NCBI GenBank assembly: GCA_016714025.1
Contig: JADJOB010000002.1
Span: 1,396,001-1,460,000 of the forward strand
Source: Saprospiraceae bacterium
GTDB lineage: Bacteria > Bacteroidota > Bacteroidia > Chitinophagales > Saprospiraceae
Direction of reading: 5' to 3'
DNA length: 64,000 nt
Notes under the pieces: generated by a model
The model's database searches: none
Told to the model about the DNA's origin: nothing
The model's input: the letters and a program-made list of their open reading frames with translations, nothing else
Position numbers and translations under genes: made by a program
Part shown: positions 28,686 through 37,863 of the stretch, in pieces
How positions within the stretch are numbered: position 1 is the first letter of the stretch
Layout of the letters: the number at the start of each line of letters is the position of its first letter

Positions 28686-31436
28686 ATGAAAAGAACAGTG
28701 TTGTTTCTATTTTTTAGCCTGTTGTATTTATTACAGCTTGAAGCCCAACGCATCATAAATGGTATGGTACAAGATGCCACCGGAAGTCCGCTCATTGGAG
28801 CCAGTGTGTATGTGGTGGGTACTACTACGGGCACCGTATCAGATGCAAATGGTCGGTTCAGTATTAAAATGAATGAAGGGCAGCAATTGCAAATTAGTTT
28901 GGTAGGTTATAATCCGGTTACAATTTCTGATTTTAACAATCCAAATCTGATTATTAATATGGAGCCTTCGATGACGGCTTTAGAACAAGTGGTTGTCGTC
29001 GGTACCCGCAGAGCCAATCGCATCCAAACCGAAACTCCCGTTCCGGTTGATGTATTGCAAGTGAGTCAAATGCAATTTCCAACCGCAAAGATGGACATCA
29101 CATCCATGCTCAATTTTGCAGCTCCTTCTTTTAACTACGCCAAACAATCTGGATCGGATGGTGCCGATCATATTGATTTAGGTACACTCCGCGGAATGGG
29201 ACCGGATCAAACCCTGGTCTTGATCAATGGTAAACGTCGACATCAAACTGCTTTTGTTTCTGTATTTGGTACCCGAGGTCGAGGTAATTCTGGAACGGAT
29301 TTAAATGCCATTCCTCAATCTTCGATAGACCGGATTGAAATCTTACGGGATGGTGCATCTGCACAGTATGGATCCGATGCAATCGCTGGGGTGATGAATA
29401 TTATTTTAAAAAAGAATCCTGGTAAACTCACAGGAAGTGCAGGATATGCAGCGTATTATGACAATAAATACAATACCATACTTTCTAAAGATCAGGGCTA
29501 TCAGGAATACGATAAAAAATTGGATGGAGCTACTTTTAATGTTGGCGCCAACTATGGCATTTCTCTTGGTAGTAAAGGAGGTTTTTTAAATATTGGAGCT
29601 GATTTTGCACAGATTGACAAAACCTATAGACAGGATCCCGACCAAATCCTTCCATTCAACATCTATCGCAGAACACATGGAGATGGTTCTGTAGATGCAT
29701 ATGGCAGTATGGCCAATTTGGAATTGCCATTAATGGATGATAATAAATTAAACGTTTATGCATTTGGAGGATATAATTTCAAGAAATCAGATGCCTTTGC
29801 ATTTACCCGCCGTTTTGATGACAATCCGGAACGTTTTCCAACAGATGATCAGGGAAATTTAATACCTGTACCCGGAATCATTAAAGCTACTGCAGATGGC
29901 AGTAGTTTTTATTACAATCCACACATTCAAACTGAAATTAAAGACCTATCCGGTGTAGCAGGTTTAAAAGGTCAACTAGGTGCAGGTTGGGATTGGGATC
30001 TGAGTGGAAGCTATGGAAAAAATGATTTTCATTTTTTCGGGGATCAAACATTTAATGCCGGGTTAGGTGCGAGTCAAACGCATTTTGATGATGGTGGATT
30101 TAGTTTTTCACAAGCCATCGGCAACCTGGATATTGGAAAAGAATTTCCATCCATATTGAGTGGATTGCATCTAGGATTGGGTACTGAATTCCGTTCAGAA
30201 AATTATCAATTGACTGCAGGAGAAGAGGCCTCTTATGCAAATTATAATGTTGATAAACCCAGCGGTTCTCAAGGCTTTCCTGGTTATCAACCGGGTGATG
30301 AAGCAGATGAAACCAGATCAACTTTTGGTTTCTATACGGATCTTGAATTGGATGTTACAAAATCCTTTTTAGTAGCTGGTGCCGTAAGACTGGAAAATTA
30401 TTCTGACTTTGGTTTTACCGACAACTATAAATTGGCTGCTCGCTATAAAGTTGATAACATGACAACATTGCGCGGTTCTGTCAGTACAGGTTTCCGTGCA
30501 CCTTCCTTACAACAAATAAATTTTAGTTCCACCTTTACCACGGTGCAAGGTGGATTGATTTCAGAAGTAAAAATTGCACCCAACTCGAGTCCGATTACTA
30601 AGGCAGCCGGTATCCCCGAATTGAAAGAAGAAGTTTCAACAAATTATAATGTAGGTGTCAGCATTCGCCCAAGTAACAACATTACCTTTTCAGTAGATGC
30701 GTATCGCGTGCTTGTAAAAGACCGGGTTGTTTTATCCGGACAGTTTAGTGCAGATGATGCCAGCTTGAGTGCTGAATTGCGACAAACTTTACAGGATTTG
30801 AAAGTGAGTTATGCCCAGTTTTTTGCCAACGCGGTCAATACAACAAATTCCGGTGTGGATGTGGTGCTGGATTGCAATCATAAATGCGGTATGGGAAGCT
30901 TGCGCTATTTGTTTACAGGAAATGTTCAGCGTATGGAAATTGATAAAATCAATGTTCCGAAAGCATTAAGTACTTCCGCTTCCAATGTAGAATACTTTTA
31001 CAGCGTTCGCGAACAAAACTTTTTGTTGGCTTCTGCGCCAAAAACAAAATTCGGAATGAGCCTGGATTACAATTATAAACGTTGGACGATTGGAACCCGT
31101 GTTAATTATTTCGGACAAGTTAATTTATATGGTTATGGTGATTTCGCAAGTTTATTACCCGAAGTTCCAACAGATGCAGATGAAAATGTGCGGGTTGCAG
31201 ATTTGTATTTATACAAACCAAAATGGGTTCAAGACGTATATGCGTCTGCACGAATTATCAACGGACTGACCCTCTATCTGGGACTCGACAATATTTGGAA
31301 TGAACATCCAGACCTGGGTTATGTACCGGGTGCTGCAGGATGGGCATACAATAATGAAACCGGTGGTCCCTGGGATGCAGTTCAAATGGGTGGCAATGGT
31401 CGAAAATTGTTTGCCCGCTTAGGATTTAATTTCTAA
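28686..31436 (+). CDS. TonB-dependent outer-membrane receptor with carboxypeptidase-D-like N-terminal domain
   Basis: 916 residues. A signal peptide ends LEAQ at about residue 20. Next is a CarboxypepD-regulatory-like domain (residues ~22-95; VQDATGSPLIGASVYVVGTT, SDANGRFSI). A TonB-box-like stretch EQVVVVGTRR near 100 leads into the plug domain (LGTLRGMGPDQTLVLINGKR, IDRIEILRDGASAQYGSDAIAGVMNI), then a 22-strand-type barrel ending RKLFARLGFNF with the C-terminal aromatic residue typical of outer-membrane barrels. It would import a ligand with energy from an ExbB-ExbD-TonB complex such as that at 42.5-45.5 kb. No SusD partner is adjacent, so the substrate (siderophore, cobalamin or other) is unknown. 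Confidence 0.96.
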   Translation: MKRTVLFLFFSLLYLLQLEAQRIINGMVQDATGSPLIGASVYVVGTTTGTVSDANGRFSIKMNEGQQLQISLVGYNPVTISDFNNPNLIINMEPSMTALEQVVVVGTRRANRIQTETPVPVDVLQVSQMQFPTAKMDITSMLNFAAPSFNYAKQSGSDGADHIDLGTLRGMGPDQTLVLINGKRRHQTAFVSVFGTRGRGNSGTDLNAIPQSSIDRIEILRDGASAQYGSDAIAGVMNIILKKNPGKLTGSAGYAAYYDNKYNTILSKDQGYQEYDKKLDGATFNVGANYGISLGSKGGFLNIGADFAQIDKTYRQDPDQILPFNIYRRTHGDGSVDAYGSMANLELPLMDDNKLNVYAFGGYNFKKSDAFAFTRRFDDNPERFPTDDQGNLIPVPGIIKATADGSSFYYNPHIQTEIKDLSGVAGLKGQLGAGWDWDLSGSYGKNDFHFFGDQTFNAGLGASQTHFDDGGFSFSQAIGNLDIGKEFPSILSGLHLGLGTEFRSENYQLTAGEEASYANYNVDKPSGSQGFPGYQPGDEADETRSTFGFYTDLELDVTKSFLVAGAVRLENYSDFGFTDNYKLAARYKVDNMTTLRGSVSTGFRAPSLQQINFSSTFTTVQGGLISEVKIAPNSSPITKAAGIPELKEEVSTNYNVGVSIRPSNNITFSVDAYRVLVKDRVVLSGQFSADDASLSAELRQTLQDLKVSYAQFFANAVNTTNSGVDVVLDCNHKCGMGSLRYLFTGNVQRMEIDKINVPKALSTSASNVEYFYSVREQNFLLASAPKTKFGMSLDYNYKRWTIGTRVNYFGQVNLYGYGDFASLLPEVPTDADENVRVADLYLYKPKWVQDVYASARIINGLTLYLGLDNIWNEHPDLGYVPGAAGWAYNNETGGPWDAVQMGGNGRKLFARLGFNF

Positions 31437-31458
31437 GATTCGGTTTTCTAAACCTTCT

Positions 31459-31520
31459 TTTCTTTGTTCCTGTTCCCAAGCCCAGAGTTTGCCCTGGGTT
31501 TGGGAACAGGAACAAAGAAA
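31459..31520. repeat. Long inverted repeat with 27-bp arms
   Basis: Arms 31459-31485 and 31494-31520 are complementary over 27 bp with one G-T pair and an 8-base loop. A further 7-bp outer pairing (TTCTAAA near 31446 with TTTAGAA near 31531) extends it. It lies between the receptor stop and the permease start. There is no T-tract after it. Confidence 0.9.
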
Positions 31521-31545
31521 GGCTTCGTGTTTTAGAAATCAAACC

Positions 31546-32967
31546 ATGCCACAGCTCTCCCGTCAACTCAGCTATTCAACACTTCTGGCCATTGTCATAG
31601 GAGCTGTTATAGGATCGGGTATTTTTTTGAAGCCGGCATCCATGGCCAGCCAATTTCCTTCTATTTATGGGATTCTGATTTTGTGGTTGTTTGCAGGAGC
31701 AATTACCCTCATTGGAGCATTGACCAATGCAGAAGTTGCTTGCTTGTATCCGGAAACAGGCGGACAATATGTGTTTTTTAAAAAGATGTTTGGTGATTTT
31801 GTGGCGTTTTTATACGGTTGGGCCTCCATAGTTGTTTTTAATACAGCAGGCATCGCATCCATTGCTTATGTGGCTTCTTATTATCTCGATTATCTATTCC
31901 CATTATTCCGGTTTTCAACAAACATCGAGTTGATGTATTCTTTTCATTTGCCGGGCGTGGGTACGTTTTATATTTTAGAAATGTTTGGCAGAAAAATTCT
32001 CACGATCGGAGTGATCATTTTTTTTACCATTTTTAATTGTTACAGTACACAGCAAAGCAGTTGGATACAACGTTTTTTGACCGGATTAAAACTTGGCAGT
32101 ATATTTTGTGCAATCCTTTTTTTGTTTTTGTTTTCACAAAATAATTTTATTGTTCAACCACAAGCACCACTTCTTGAAAGTAGTTTAGGATGGTCAGGAT
32201 TTATAGCAGCACTGGCCGGTGCATTTTGGTGTTTTGATGGGTGGAATAATCTCAGTTTTGTTGCAGGTGAAATAAAAGATCCAAATAAATCCATAGCCAA
32301 AAGTTTACTTTTTGGTTTGTTGGTATGCACTGGAATTTATTTATTATTTAATACCGTATTGTTTTATGTACTTCCGTTTAATGAAATCCAACAATCAGAA
32401 TTTGTAGCCGCAACAGCTATGGAATATGTTTTTGGAAATACCGGTGGATTGATCATTAGTTTTATAGTCATTATTTCAGTATTGGGCGCTGTAAATGGCA
32501 ATGTGTTTGCTTGTTCACGGGTGACCTATTCGTTTGCTGTCGATCATCGATTTATGTCCGGCATTGGTACGATTCATCCAAGATACCAAACTCCATTTAA
32601 GGCCATTATTGTCAATTCAGTCTGGGCTTGTTTATTTGTGTTGTCAGGTTCGTTTGATCAATTGACCGACATCTTGATTTTTGTAAGTTGGATTTTTTAT
32701 GGATTGAGTGCAGCCGGTGTTATTATGTTGCGATACAAAAATCCGCATCTTGAACGACCTTTTAAAGTACCATGCTTTCCGTATTTGTCAGGATTGTTTG
32801 TAGTGTTTACTGGATTTTATTTGTACACCACCATTTACAATGATTATATAAATTACATGAACGGTTCACAACCGGTGCTCAAATGCATTGTAGGCCTGCT
32901 CTTAATTCTGGCAGGAGTTCCTTTATATCTTATTTCGAAAAAGGCAAAAAAAAATCGCCACGATTAA
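31546..32967 (+). CDS. APC-family amino-acid permease
   Basis: 473 residues from the ATG at 31546 (MPQLSRQLSYS); an upstream TTG in the same frame lies inside the hairpin and is unlikely. About 12 hydrophobic segments are visible. TM1 carries the APC signature GAVIGSGIFLKP, and the ALAGAFWCFDGWNNLSFVAGEIKDPNK stretch in the sixth segment is typical of LAT-type and related permeases. It is an inner-membrane secondary transporter of amino acids; specificity is not readable. It ends convergent to the Omp28-type gene, and its last codons overlap a shared terminator hairpin. Confidence 0.92.
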   Translation: MPQLSRQLSYSTLLAIVIGAVIGSGIFLKPASMASQFPSIYGILILWLFAGAITLIGALTNAEVACLYPETGGQYVFFKKMFGDFVAFLYGWASIVVFNTAGIASIAYVASYYLDYLFPLFRFSTNIELMYSFHLPGVGTFYILEMFGRKILTIGVIIFFTIFNCYSTQQSSWIQRFLTGLKLGSIFCAILFLFLFSQNNFIVQPQAPLLESSLGWSGFIAALAGAFWCFDGWNNLSFVAGEIKDPNKSIAKSLLFGLLVCTGIYLLFNTVLFYVLPFNEIQQSEFVAATAMEYVFGNTGGLIISFIVIISVLGAVNGNVFACSRVTYSFAVDHRFMSGIGTIHPRYQTPFKAIIVNSVWACLFVLSGSFDQLTDILIFVSWIFYGLSAAGVIMLRYKNPHLERPFKVPCFPYLSGLFVVFTGFYLYTTIYNDYINYMNGSQPVLKCIVGLLLILAGVPLYLISKKAKKNRHD

Positions 32968-32986
32968 GTTCAATCCTGGCGATTTT
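32951..32986. terminator. Bidirectional terminator between convergent genes
   Basis: A perfect 10-bp stem (32951-32960 with 32977-32986) and a 16-base loop have an A-run on the left and T-rich sequence on the right, so it can serve both the permease (+) and the Omp28-type gene (-). Confidence 0.8.
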
Positions 32987-33006
32987 ATCTTGTTTTGATT
33001 TAATTA

Positions 33007-34683
33007 TTAAAAACGAATCAACCGGCTGGTGCCGATCAATTGATTGTTTTGATTTAGTTGAATAAAATAAACCCCACTGTTTAGATTTTTTAAGTTCAAT
33101 GGAATTTGATTCAATCCACTTGTTATATAAATTGATTTTTCATCAAGCTGATTTCCGTTAACATCCAATATCAATAATTGAGCAGTTCCTGATTGATTGC
33201 TGTTGTATTCAAGGGTACCAAAGTCATTGACAGGATTTGGAAATAGTTTTAAAAGATTTGCGTTGGAAACATCCTGATTTGAAACAGTAACCGTATACGT
33301 ACCAAAATCACGCTCTGCTGTACCAACACCCAAGACTCTTTGTTGAATGATCAGGTTTATTTGTTCATCAAAAATTTTATACGTACCATTCAAACTGCTG
33401 GTTGAGTTGTTCGTTTGCACGGTATAACAACGGTCTTTATCTAGATTCAGAAAATAGGTTCTGGCCATGTTATCAGGAAACGGACCATCTGACAAAATCA
33501 ATTTACCCTGATCGTCTTTAATGGTGAAACTCAGTAAAGAAGGTTGTGCACCCGGCTTCATTTCAAACGTAGAATTCAAAGTGGTGGAAGGAGCCGCCTG
33601 AAATGTCAAGAGTGACGAATTATTGATGGTATTGATGTCGCTGCCTCCATTCACTTGTTGTACTTCAATTTGCATGGTATTCTGACCTTTGTAAGCGGTA
33701 AAATTGATTGCAGGCAATACGATGTCTACTTCTTTTAAGAAATCCAGTTTACCGGTCCACTGATAGGTAGAAGGGCTGCCGCCATTTACACGATAACTGA
33801 AATCAAGCGAAGTCACAGATTGATTTCCAGTATTGATGATTTTTACAATCGGGGCAGTTTGATTTCCACAAATGACAGTATCTGTAAAGTTACCGGTTGG
33901 GTTTGCCTGTTTAATAGCGACATCCAATCCTGCAGTTGGAGTAAAGAGCACTTCTTTGTTTTCAGATTGATGAATTTCTTTTGTGGCATCATCCTGAATA
34001 AAGGCAGCGGTCTCCAAATTTTTAAAATTGTACAGCTTGTCAAATTTATAAACGTATTTAAATGTTTTCGTTTGACCAGGTTGATTGATATCTGAAATCG
34101 AAATTCCTTTTGAATTTGGTAAGTATTTTTTCATTACATGGTAGAAATTCTTTTCACCATTGTTACCCGGTGGACTGGTCCAACTTATAATTTTTTCCAA
34201 AACGGCAATGCGCAATACAGGTTTAGTAGTGGTTGCACCGGTCAGCTTAACCGTTACTTCAACTTCAATTGAGTTGTAATCAGGCAAAACAGTATTGTTG
34301 ATGCTGATTTCATAAGGTGAAGGTTTTAAATATTCATTTTGAATGCTGGCATCTGTGATGGTGGCAGTTGGATTTCCTGAGCTGTAGGCATCGAGAAAAA
34401 TATCAGGAACCCCCGTAACACCATAATAATTTACCCGGTCCTGTACTTCTCCAGGATTGTCTTTGTTCATAGGGTCCACGCCTGGCCAGCTCACCTGATG
34501 CGTGATTTTTGTAATCTTAGTTTTGTTGCGTTCCAGAATGGGTTGCAATTGCGGATTGATGGCAGCACAAGGGCCACAGGAAGCCTGAGTAAAATGTTCA
34601 ATCAACACTTTACGCTGGGATTGCCCCAAAAGGGAAGCAGTCCAAAGACAAATAAATAGAATGCTTAGGTTGAAGGATTTCAT
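33007..34683 (-). CDS. Omp28-type secreted protein with thioredoxin-like fold and T9SS sorting domain
   Basis: 558 residues. Signal peptide MKSFNLSILFICLWTASLLG. The mature N-terminus has VLIEHFTQASCGPCAAINP, a thioredoxin-like CxxC site (CGPC), followed by the ...VTGVPDIFLD segment that fits a thioredoxin cis-Pro loop; this combination is the Omp28-related family. A CARDB-like stretch with TGNQSVTSLDFSYRVNGG follows. The C-terminus (LFPNPVNDFGTLEYN...GVYFIQL) is a T9SS type A sorting domain. It is probably exported to the surface or released; whether the CxxC is redox-active is unknown. The interrupted gene at 49047 is a distant relative with CQWC. It is transcribed alone. Confidence 0.92.
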   Translation of the reverse strand: MKSFNLSILFICLWTASLLGQSQRKVLIEHFTQASCGPCAAINPQLQPILERNKTKITKITHQVSWPGVDPMNKDNPGEVQDRVNYYGVTGVPDIFLDAYSSGNPTATITDASIQNEYLKPSPYEISINNTVLPDYNSIEVEVTVKLTGATTTKPVLRIAVLEKIISWTSPPGNNGEKNFYHVMKKYLPNSKGISISDINQPGQTKTFKYVYKFDKLYNFKNLETAAFIQDDATKEIHQSENKEVLFTPTAGLDVAIKQANPTGNFTDTVICGNQTAPIVKIINTGNQSVTSLDFSYRVNGGSPSTYQWTGKLDFLKEVDIVLPAINFTAYKGQNTMQIEVQQVNGGSDINTINNSSLLTFQAAPSTTLNSTFEMKPGAQPSLLSFTIKDDQGKLILSDGPFPDNMARTYFLNLDKDRCYTVQTNNSTSSLNGTYKIFDEQINLIIQQRVLGVGTAERDFGTYTVTVSNQDVSNANLLKLFPNPVNDFGTLEYNSNQSGTAQLLILDVNGNQLDEKSIYITSGLNQIPLNLKNLNSGVYFIQLNQNNQLIGTSRLIRF

Positions 34684-34822
34684 AATTTTGTAAATAAGGA
34701 CTTAAAGGTAATGGAAGTATACAGATTTTGGAGGGGTCCTGGCCAATTTTAACGTTAAAATTCCCGGTCTTGATAAATATTAGCATAATTTCTGAAACCA
34801 AATAAAACATTGTCTGTTTGCA

Positions 34823-34918
34823 TCAGAACGGAAGTATCCGAAAGAGACTCCCCGGTAGTTGTCTTATAAATCTGTCAAAGGACAAAGGTTGGTTATTGTT
34901 GCTGCCGGGGATTTTTTA
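34823..34918 (+). ncRNA. Candidate small RNA ending in a terminator hairpin
   Basis: On the + strand, a small hairpin CGGA-AGTA-TCCG (about 34830-34841) is followed by a 10-bp stem, 34850-34859 pairing with 34903-34912 (one G-T pair), and six T (34913-34918). No coding frame of merit precedes it, and both flanking genes are on the - strand, so the terminator is an orphan unless it ends a small RNA. A TCTGTTTG element just upstream at about 34814-34821 is one mismatch from the Bacteroidota -7 pattern. It matches no RNA family I know. Confidence 0.4.
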
Positions 34919-35021
34919 AAATATTGCTTCTTTTTCAGGAGTCAGCAAAGAAGCATTAAAGCTGTTAAGCTGACAAGCTTTAAAAATCAGACTCCTTTTG
35001 TCCTCCTTTCCTCTTATACCC

Positions 35022-35258
35022 TTATCTACTTCTCCTGTTCTCCCTTTTAGGTACTGGATCTTCTCCACTGGAACCCCATGGATGGCATCGGCTGATGCGT
35101 TTAAGTCCGAGCCAACTGCCCTTTAAAACTCCCCATTCTTCAACAGCCTGGATCATGTACGTTGAACAGGAAGGTTCGAAACGACAATTTTTTCCCAATA
35201 GGGGAGAAAGCAGGTACTGATAAGCTTTAACTGGAAGTATAATCAGGTATTTTAGCAC
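35022..35258 (-). CDS. yidD: Membrane protein insertion efficiency factor YidD
   Basis: 78 residues from a GTG start (GTG CTA AAA...). The pattern LIILPVKAYQYLLSPLLGKNC, then CRFEPSCSTYMIQAVEEWG, then the RISRCHPWG block is diagnostic of YidD, a small membrane-associated protein that assists YidC-dependent insertion of inner-membrane proteins. It starts 21 bp downstream of the lipoprotein gene on the same strand, suggesting co-transcription. It is not next to rnpA/yidC as in many bacteria. Confidence 0.96.
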   Translation of the reverse strand: MLKYLIILPVKAYQYLLSPLLGKNCRFEPSCSTYMIQAVEEWGVLKGSWLGLKRISRCHPWGSSGEDPVPKRENRRSR

Positions 35259-35279
35259 TGTAGCTTAGGTTGATTTGGA

Positions 35280-36455
35280 TTATTTTATTTTGTCTTTTAT
35301 GATGTTTTTAACCTGGCTTTTAAGTTTTTCAACCGCATCTAATAAAATCGTTTCGTTGCTGGGAAAAGCCACTAAACGTCCTTTTAATTTGCGTTCGCAC
35401 TCATCAGTTACATAAGATCGATCCCCTTTAATTAAACGGGCCATTTTGTTTTCAAACACTCCTTCTACCTGTAAGCTTTTGGTAAATTCAATATCGGTAG
35501 AACGTACGTTGATAAATTCCAGGCGACCTCCAACCAATACGGATTTGAGTTGACTGATTTCTTCAATGGTTGCAACATAACGGGTTACCACTTTTTCTTT
35601 AATTTCTTTACCCAAGGTATCTCTTCTTGGTTTTCCATTTCGGTCTTTCACAACTTCTTCGGTTGTTATTTCATTTACATCATCATAAATCCGGGTTTTT
35701 TCACGCTCCGGACTAAATTCCATTTGAGTTAAATTGAGTAGGATGTAATGATCGTAGTTTAATGCAGGATTTGCTTTAACATCAAAATTTTTAAATTTAG
35801 AATTTAATCCATCTACACTCCATTTTAATAATTCAGCTTCAACATCTGCAGGAATTATTTGGTTGGTTTGATTATTTATTTTAACCAGATAATTTTCCAT
35901 ACTTAAATTGAGTGCATCTTTTTTTAGCTGTTCTTTTTCTTTGTATTGACTAAACAATCCATCAATTTTATTGAGGTAATTATAAGCTTCCCGTGCAGCA
36001 TTTTTATCGCCACTTCTTCTGGATTCATCAATCAGACTGAGTGCGGATTGATAATAAAAATCAGCGGTATTGCGCTTGGATTCTTTTTTAAGTTCGTCGA
36101 TATTTACAAAATTAAAAGTAGCCTGATACCCATCATTTGTTTCCAAAGGCAATAAACCTTCAATTTTATTTTGACGGGAAGTAATTTGATTGTGAATAGT
36201 ATAAACACGGGTCCAGTTTTCTGGTATGTTTTCATCACGCAAGGTTTTTTCAGTTCTTAAATCACGGTCCTGTGCTTTTTTAAACGCATATTCCAATGCA
36301 ATGACTTCATCTTTCTTTTTATTTTTCTTTCCGGCAAGTCTATGTACCAATTTATCAATAGCCTGATCGTATTGACCCTTGTCTATCATTTTATCTACAT
36401 TAGCACACGAAGTCAAAACCAGTAAAGAAAGCAAATAGCAATATAGATTTTTCAT
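35280..36455 (-). CDS. Lipoprotein of unknown function
   Basis: 391 residues. A lipoprotein signal peptide ends LLVLTSCAN (lipidated Cys at residue 18). The mature start MIDKGQYDQAIDKLVHRL and the NTADFYYQSALSLIDE region look like TPR-type helical pairs. The middle is highly charged, including a variable DRNGKPRRDTLGKEIKEKVVT loop. I do not recognise a named family. It is probably periplasmic, anchored to a membrane, and in an operon with yidD. Confidence 0.8.
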   Translation of the reverse strand: MKNLYCYLLSLLVLTSCANVDKMIDKGQYDQAIDKLVHRLAGKKNKKKDEVIALEYAFKKAQDRDLRTEKTLRDENIPENWTRVYTIHNQITSRQNKIEGLLPLETNDGYQATFNFVNIDELKKESKRNTADFYYQSALSLIDESRRSGDKNAAREAYNYLNKIDGLFSQYKEKEQLKKDALNLSMENYLVKINNQTNQIIPADVEAELLKWSVDGLNSKFKNFDVKANPALNYDHYILLNLTQMEFSPEREKTRIYDDVNEITTEEVVKDRNGKPRRDTLGKEIKEKVVTRYVATIEEISQLKSVLVGGRLEFINVRSTDIEFTKSLQVEGVFENKMARLIKGDRSYVTDECERKLKGRLVAFPSNETILLDAVEKLKSQVKNIIKDKIK

Positions 36456-36621
36456 TTCATTTGAATTTATAATTACGAAAGTAAGACTACAAAAAAATTG
36501 TATTTAGTTATAGGATTTAAATTGGTGCAAAACGCTTAATAAGTTAAAAGGATTTAATAGAGTTTTAACGGAACTGTTAAGGAATGTTGAAAGGAAAGTT
36601 TCAACTTTTTTCCAAAACTAC

Positions 36622-36705
36622 AATGGTTCAATTCTGCAATGCTACAATATGGCACTGTTTACAATTTATTAAAATGTATTTAAAAAATTGTAGCATTGAA
36701 CCATT
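36622..36705. repeat. Imperfect inverted repeat downstream of tRNA-Leu
   Basis: The 19 bases at 36687-36705 are the complement of two nearby blocks, AATGGTTCAAT (36622-36632) and CAATGCTACAAT (36637-36648). It lies downstream of the tRNA on its strand and could fold as a hairpin, but no T-tract is present. Confidence 0.55.
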
Positions 36706-36743
36706 CCAAAATTGCAACATTCCTTCAAATCTTTCTTAACAAG

Positions 36744-36825
36744 TGCCCGGAACAGAAGTCGAATCTGCACACCTTTCGGCATACGCCCCTCAAACGTACG
36801 TGTCTACCAATTTCACCACCCGGGC
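36744..36825 (-). tRNA. tRNA-Leu (anticodon GAG)
   Basis: The complement of 36744-36825 folds as a class II tRNA: acceptor GCCCGGG pairs with TCCGGGC, D-loop GTGAAATTGGTAGACAC, anticodon stem TACGT/GCGTA with loop TTGAGGG (anticodon GAG, reading CUC/CUU leucine codons), a long variable arm TGCCGAAAGGTGTG, and T-arm GCAGA-TTCGACT-TCTGT. The discriminator is A and the CCA end is not encoded. Confidence 0.95.
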
Positions 36826-37180
36826 AGAATGGGGCAAAGATAAAACGGGAATGCTTGTTTTTTTCTACTCTTGATCGCGGTAAAGGATAATTTGTTGATT
36901 GGTATTTAGCTTCTTTTTTATTCTAATATCGCAATCCAAACAGGCTTTAATGCCCTAATTATCAAGCCTGATATGCAGATCAATAATTTTTAATAAATAT
37001 TTAATATTATTATAATATGTAATATATAATCAGTTTATTTGCAGCGTTTAATATGTATTAAAACTCCAAGCAGCTTAAGGTCTTTATAATTAATTATATT
37101 ATATATAAACTTTTTTTATAATATTTTTCGTTGATTATTTGGATATTTGGATGCTAGAATTTATTTTTACGTCAAATCCC
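36826..37180. other. AT-rich non-coding stretch
   Basis: I find no convincing gene. Positions about 36985-37135 are nearly all A/T with many TATAAT-like words, as expected for promoter-bearing DNA upstream of the tRNA on one side and the candidate RNA at 37181 on the other. Confidence 0.5.
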
Positions 37181-37365
37181 AGCGACAGTATATCTATAAC
37201 GATCAGATACCCTATCGCTCCATTTTATAAGATTTATTTCAAATTGGTTTATCCAATTCAACCAGACATCTATTTAATTTTAGATAAAGAACGTAGTTTT
37301 CTTATTTTGAGACCTTAGTCGAAAGAGCCTGAATTTGCGCCTTGCAAATTTGGGCTTTTTTTTTC
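37181..37365 (+). ncRNA. Candidate small RNA with 5' hairpin and strong terminator
   Basis: A structured hairpin at 37181-37219 (AGCGACAG...CTATCGCT, with inner TATCT/AGATA pairing) lies about 105 bases before a very strong + strand terminator (37326-37365). The nearest annotated genes on both sides are on the - strand and no plausible + strand coding frame lies upstream. This fits an orphan small RNA; it could also be a remnant. No match to tmRNA, SRP RNA or RNase P RNA signatures. Confidence 0.4.
37326..37365 (+). terminator. Strong rho-independent terminator without an upstream gene
   Basis: A 13-bp stem (37326-37338 with 37344-37356, two G-T pairs) with a 5-base loop is followed by eight or nine T. 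The T-tract shows it works in the + direction. Confidence 0.85.
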
Positions 37366-37439
37366 TGACAGAAAATCAACTAAATTAGGTACAACCTGCA
37401 AACGAGTTTTAATTAAGCATTTTTTAAGCTCCATTCTAA

Positions 37440-37488
37440 AAGACTACAGACTACAGACTACAGACTAAAGACTAAAGACTACAGACTA
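37440..37488. repeat. Tandem AGACTACAG 9-bp repeats
   Basis: Five to six copies of a 9-base AGACTACAG/AGACTAAAG unit lie just downstream of the AhpD-like gene. Confidence 0.85.
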
Positions 37489-37497
37489 AACATCTTT

Positions 37498-37835
37498 TCA
37501 ACCCTTCAACTCTTCCCAAAACTCAGCCGCCCTTCTCGTATGTGGAATACAGATTGAACCCCCCACCATATTTGCGATTGCAAACACGTCATAAATCTCT
37601 TCTGTACTTACCTCATTTTCAGAACATTTTTGTAAATGATATTTGATGCAATCATCGCAACGAAGGACCATGGAAGCAACAAGACCCAGCAATTCTTTGG
37701 TTTTTACCGGAAGGGCTGATTCCTGATACATTTGATGGTCCAGCGAAAAAAACGTTTTAAAGGAAGGTGATCGTGTGATAAGATCACTTCGTTCATACGA
37801 GATCTGTAATCATTAAATTCCTCAACAAGTGACAT
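37498..37835 (-). pseudogene. Carboxymuconolactone decarboxylase/AhpD-like protein, one-base frameshift
   Basis: The C-terminal part (37498-37731) holds PVKTKELLGLVASMVLRCDDCIKYHL, the CxxCxxxH active-site signature of the AhpD/CMD family, small all-helical thiol-dependent (alkyl)hydroperoxidase-like proteins. The matching N-terminus (MSLVEEFNDYRSRMNEVIL...) reads from the ATG at 37835 in another frame. The two join in frame as KRFFSLDHQMYQES if one base is added to the seven-base run at 37746-37752. Restored length is 112 residues, normal for this family. A sequencing error in the homopolymer is more likely than true decay, since both halves are well conserved. Confidence 0.85.
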
Positions 37836-37863
37836 GGTTTTATTTATTTTGAAAAAGCAAAGA

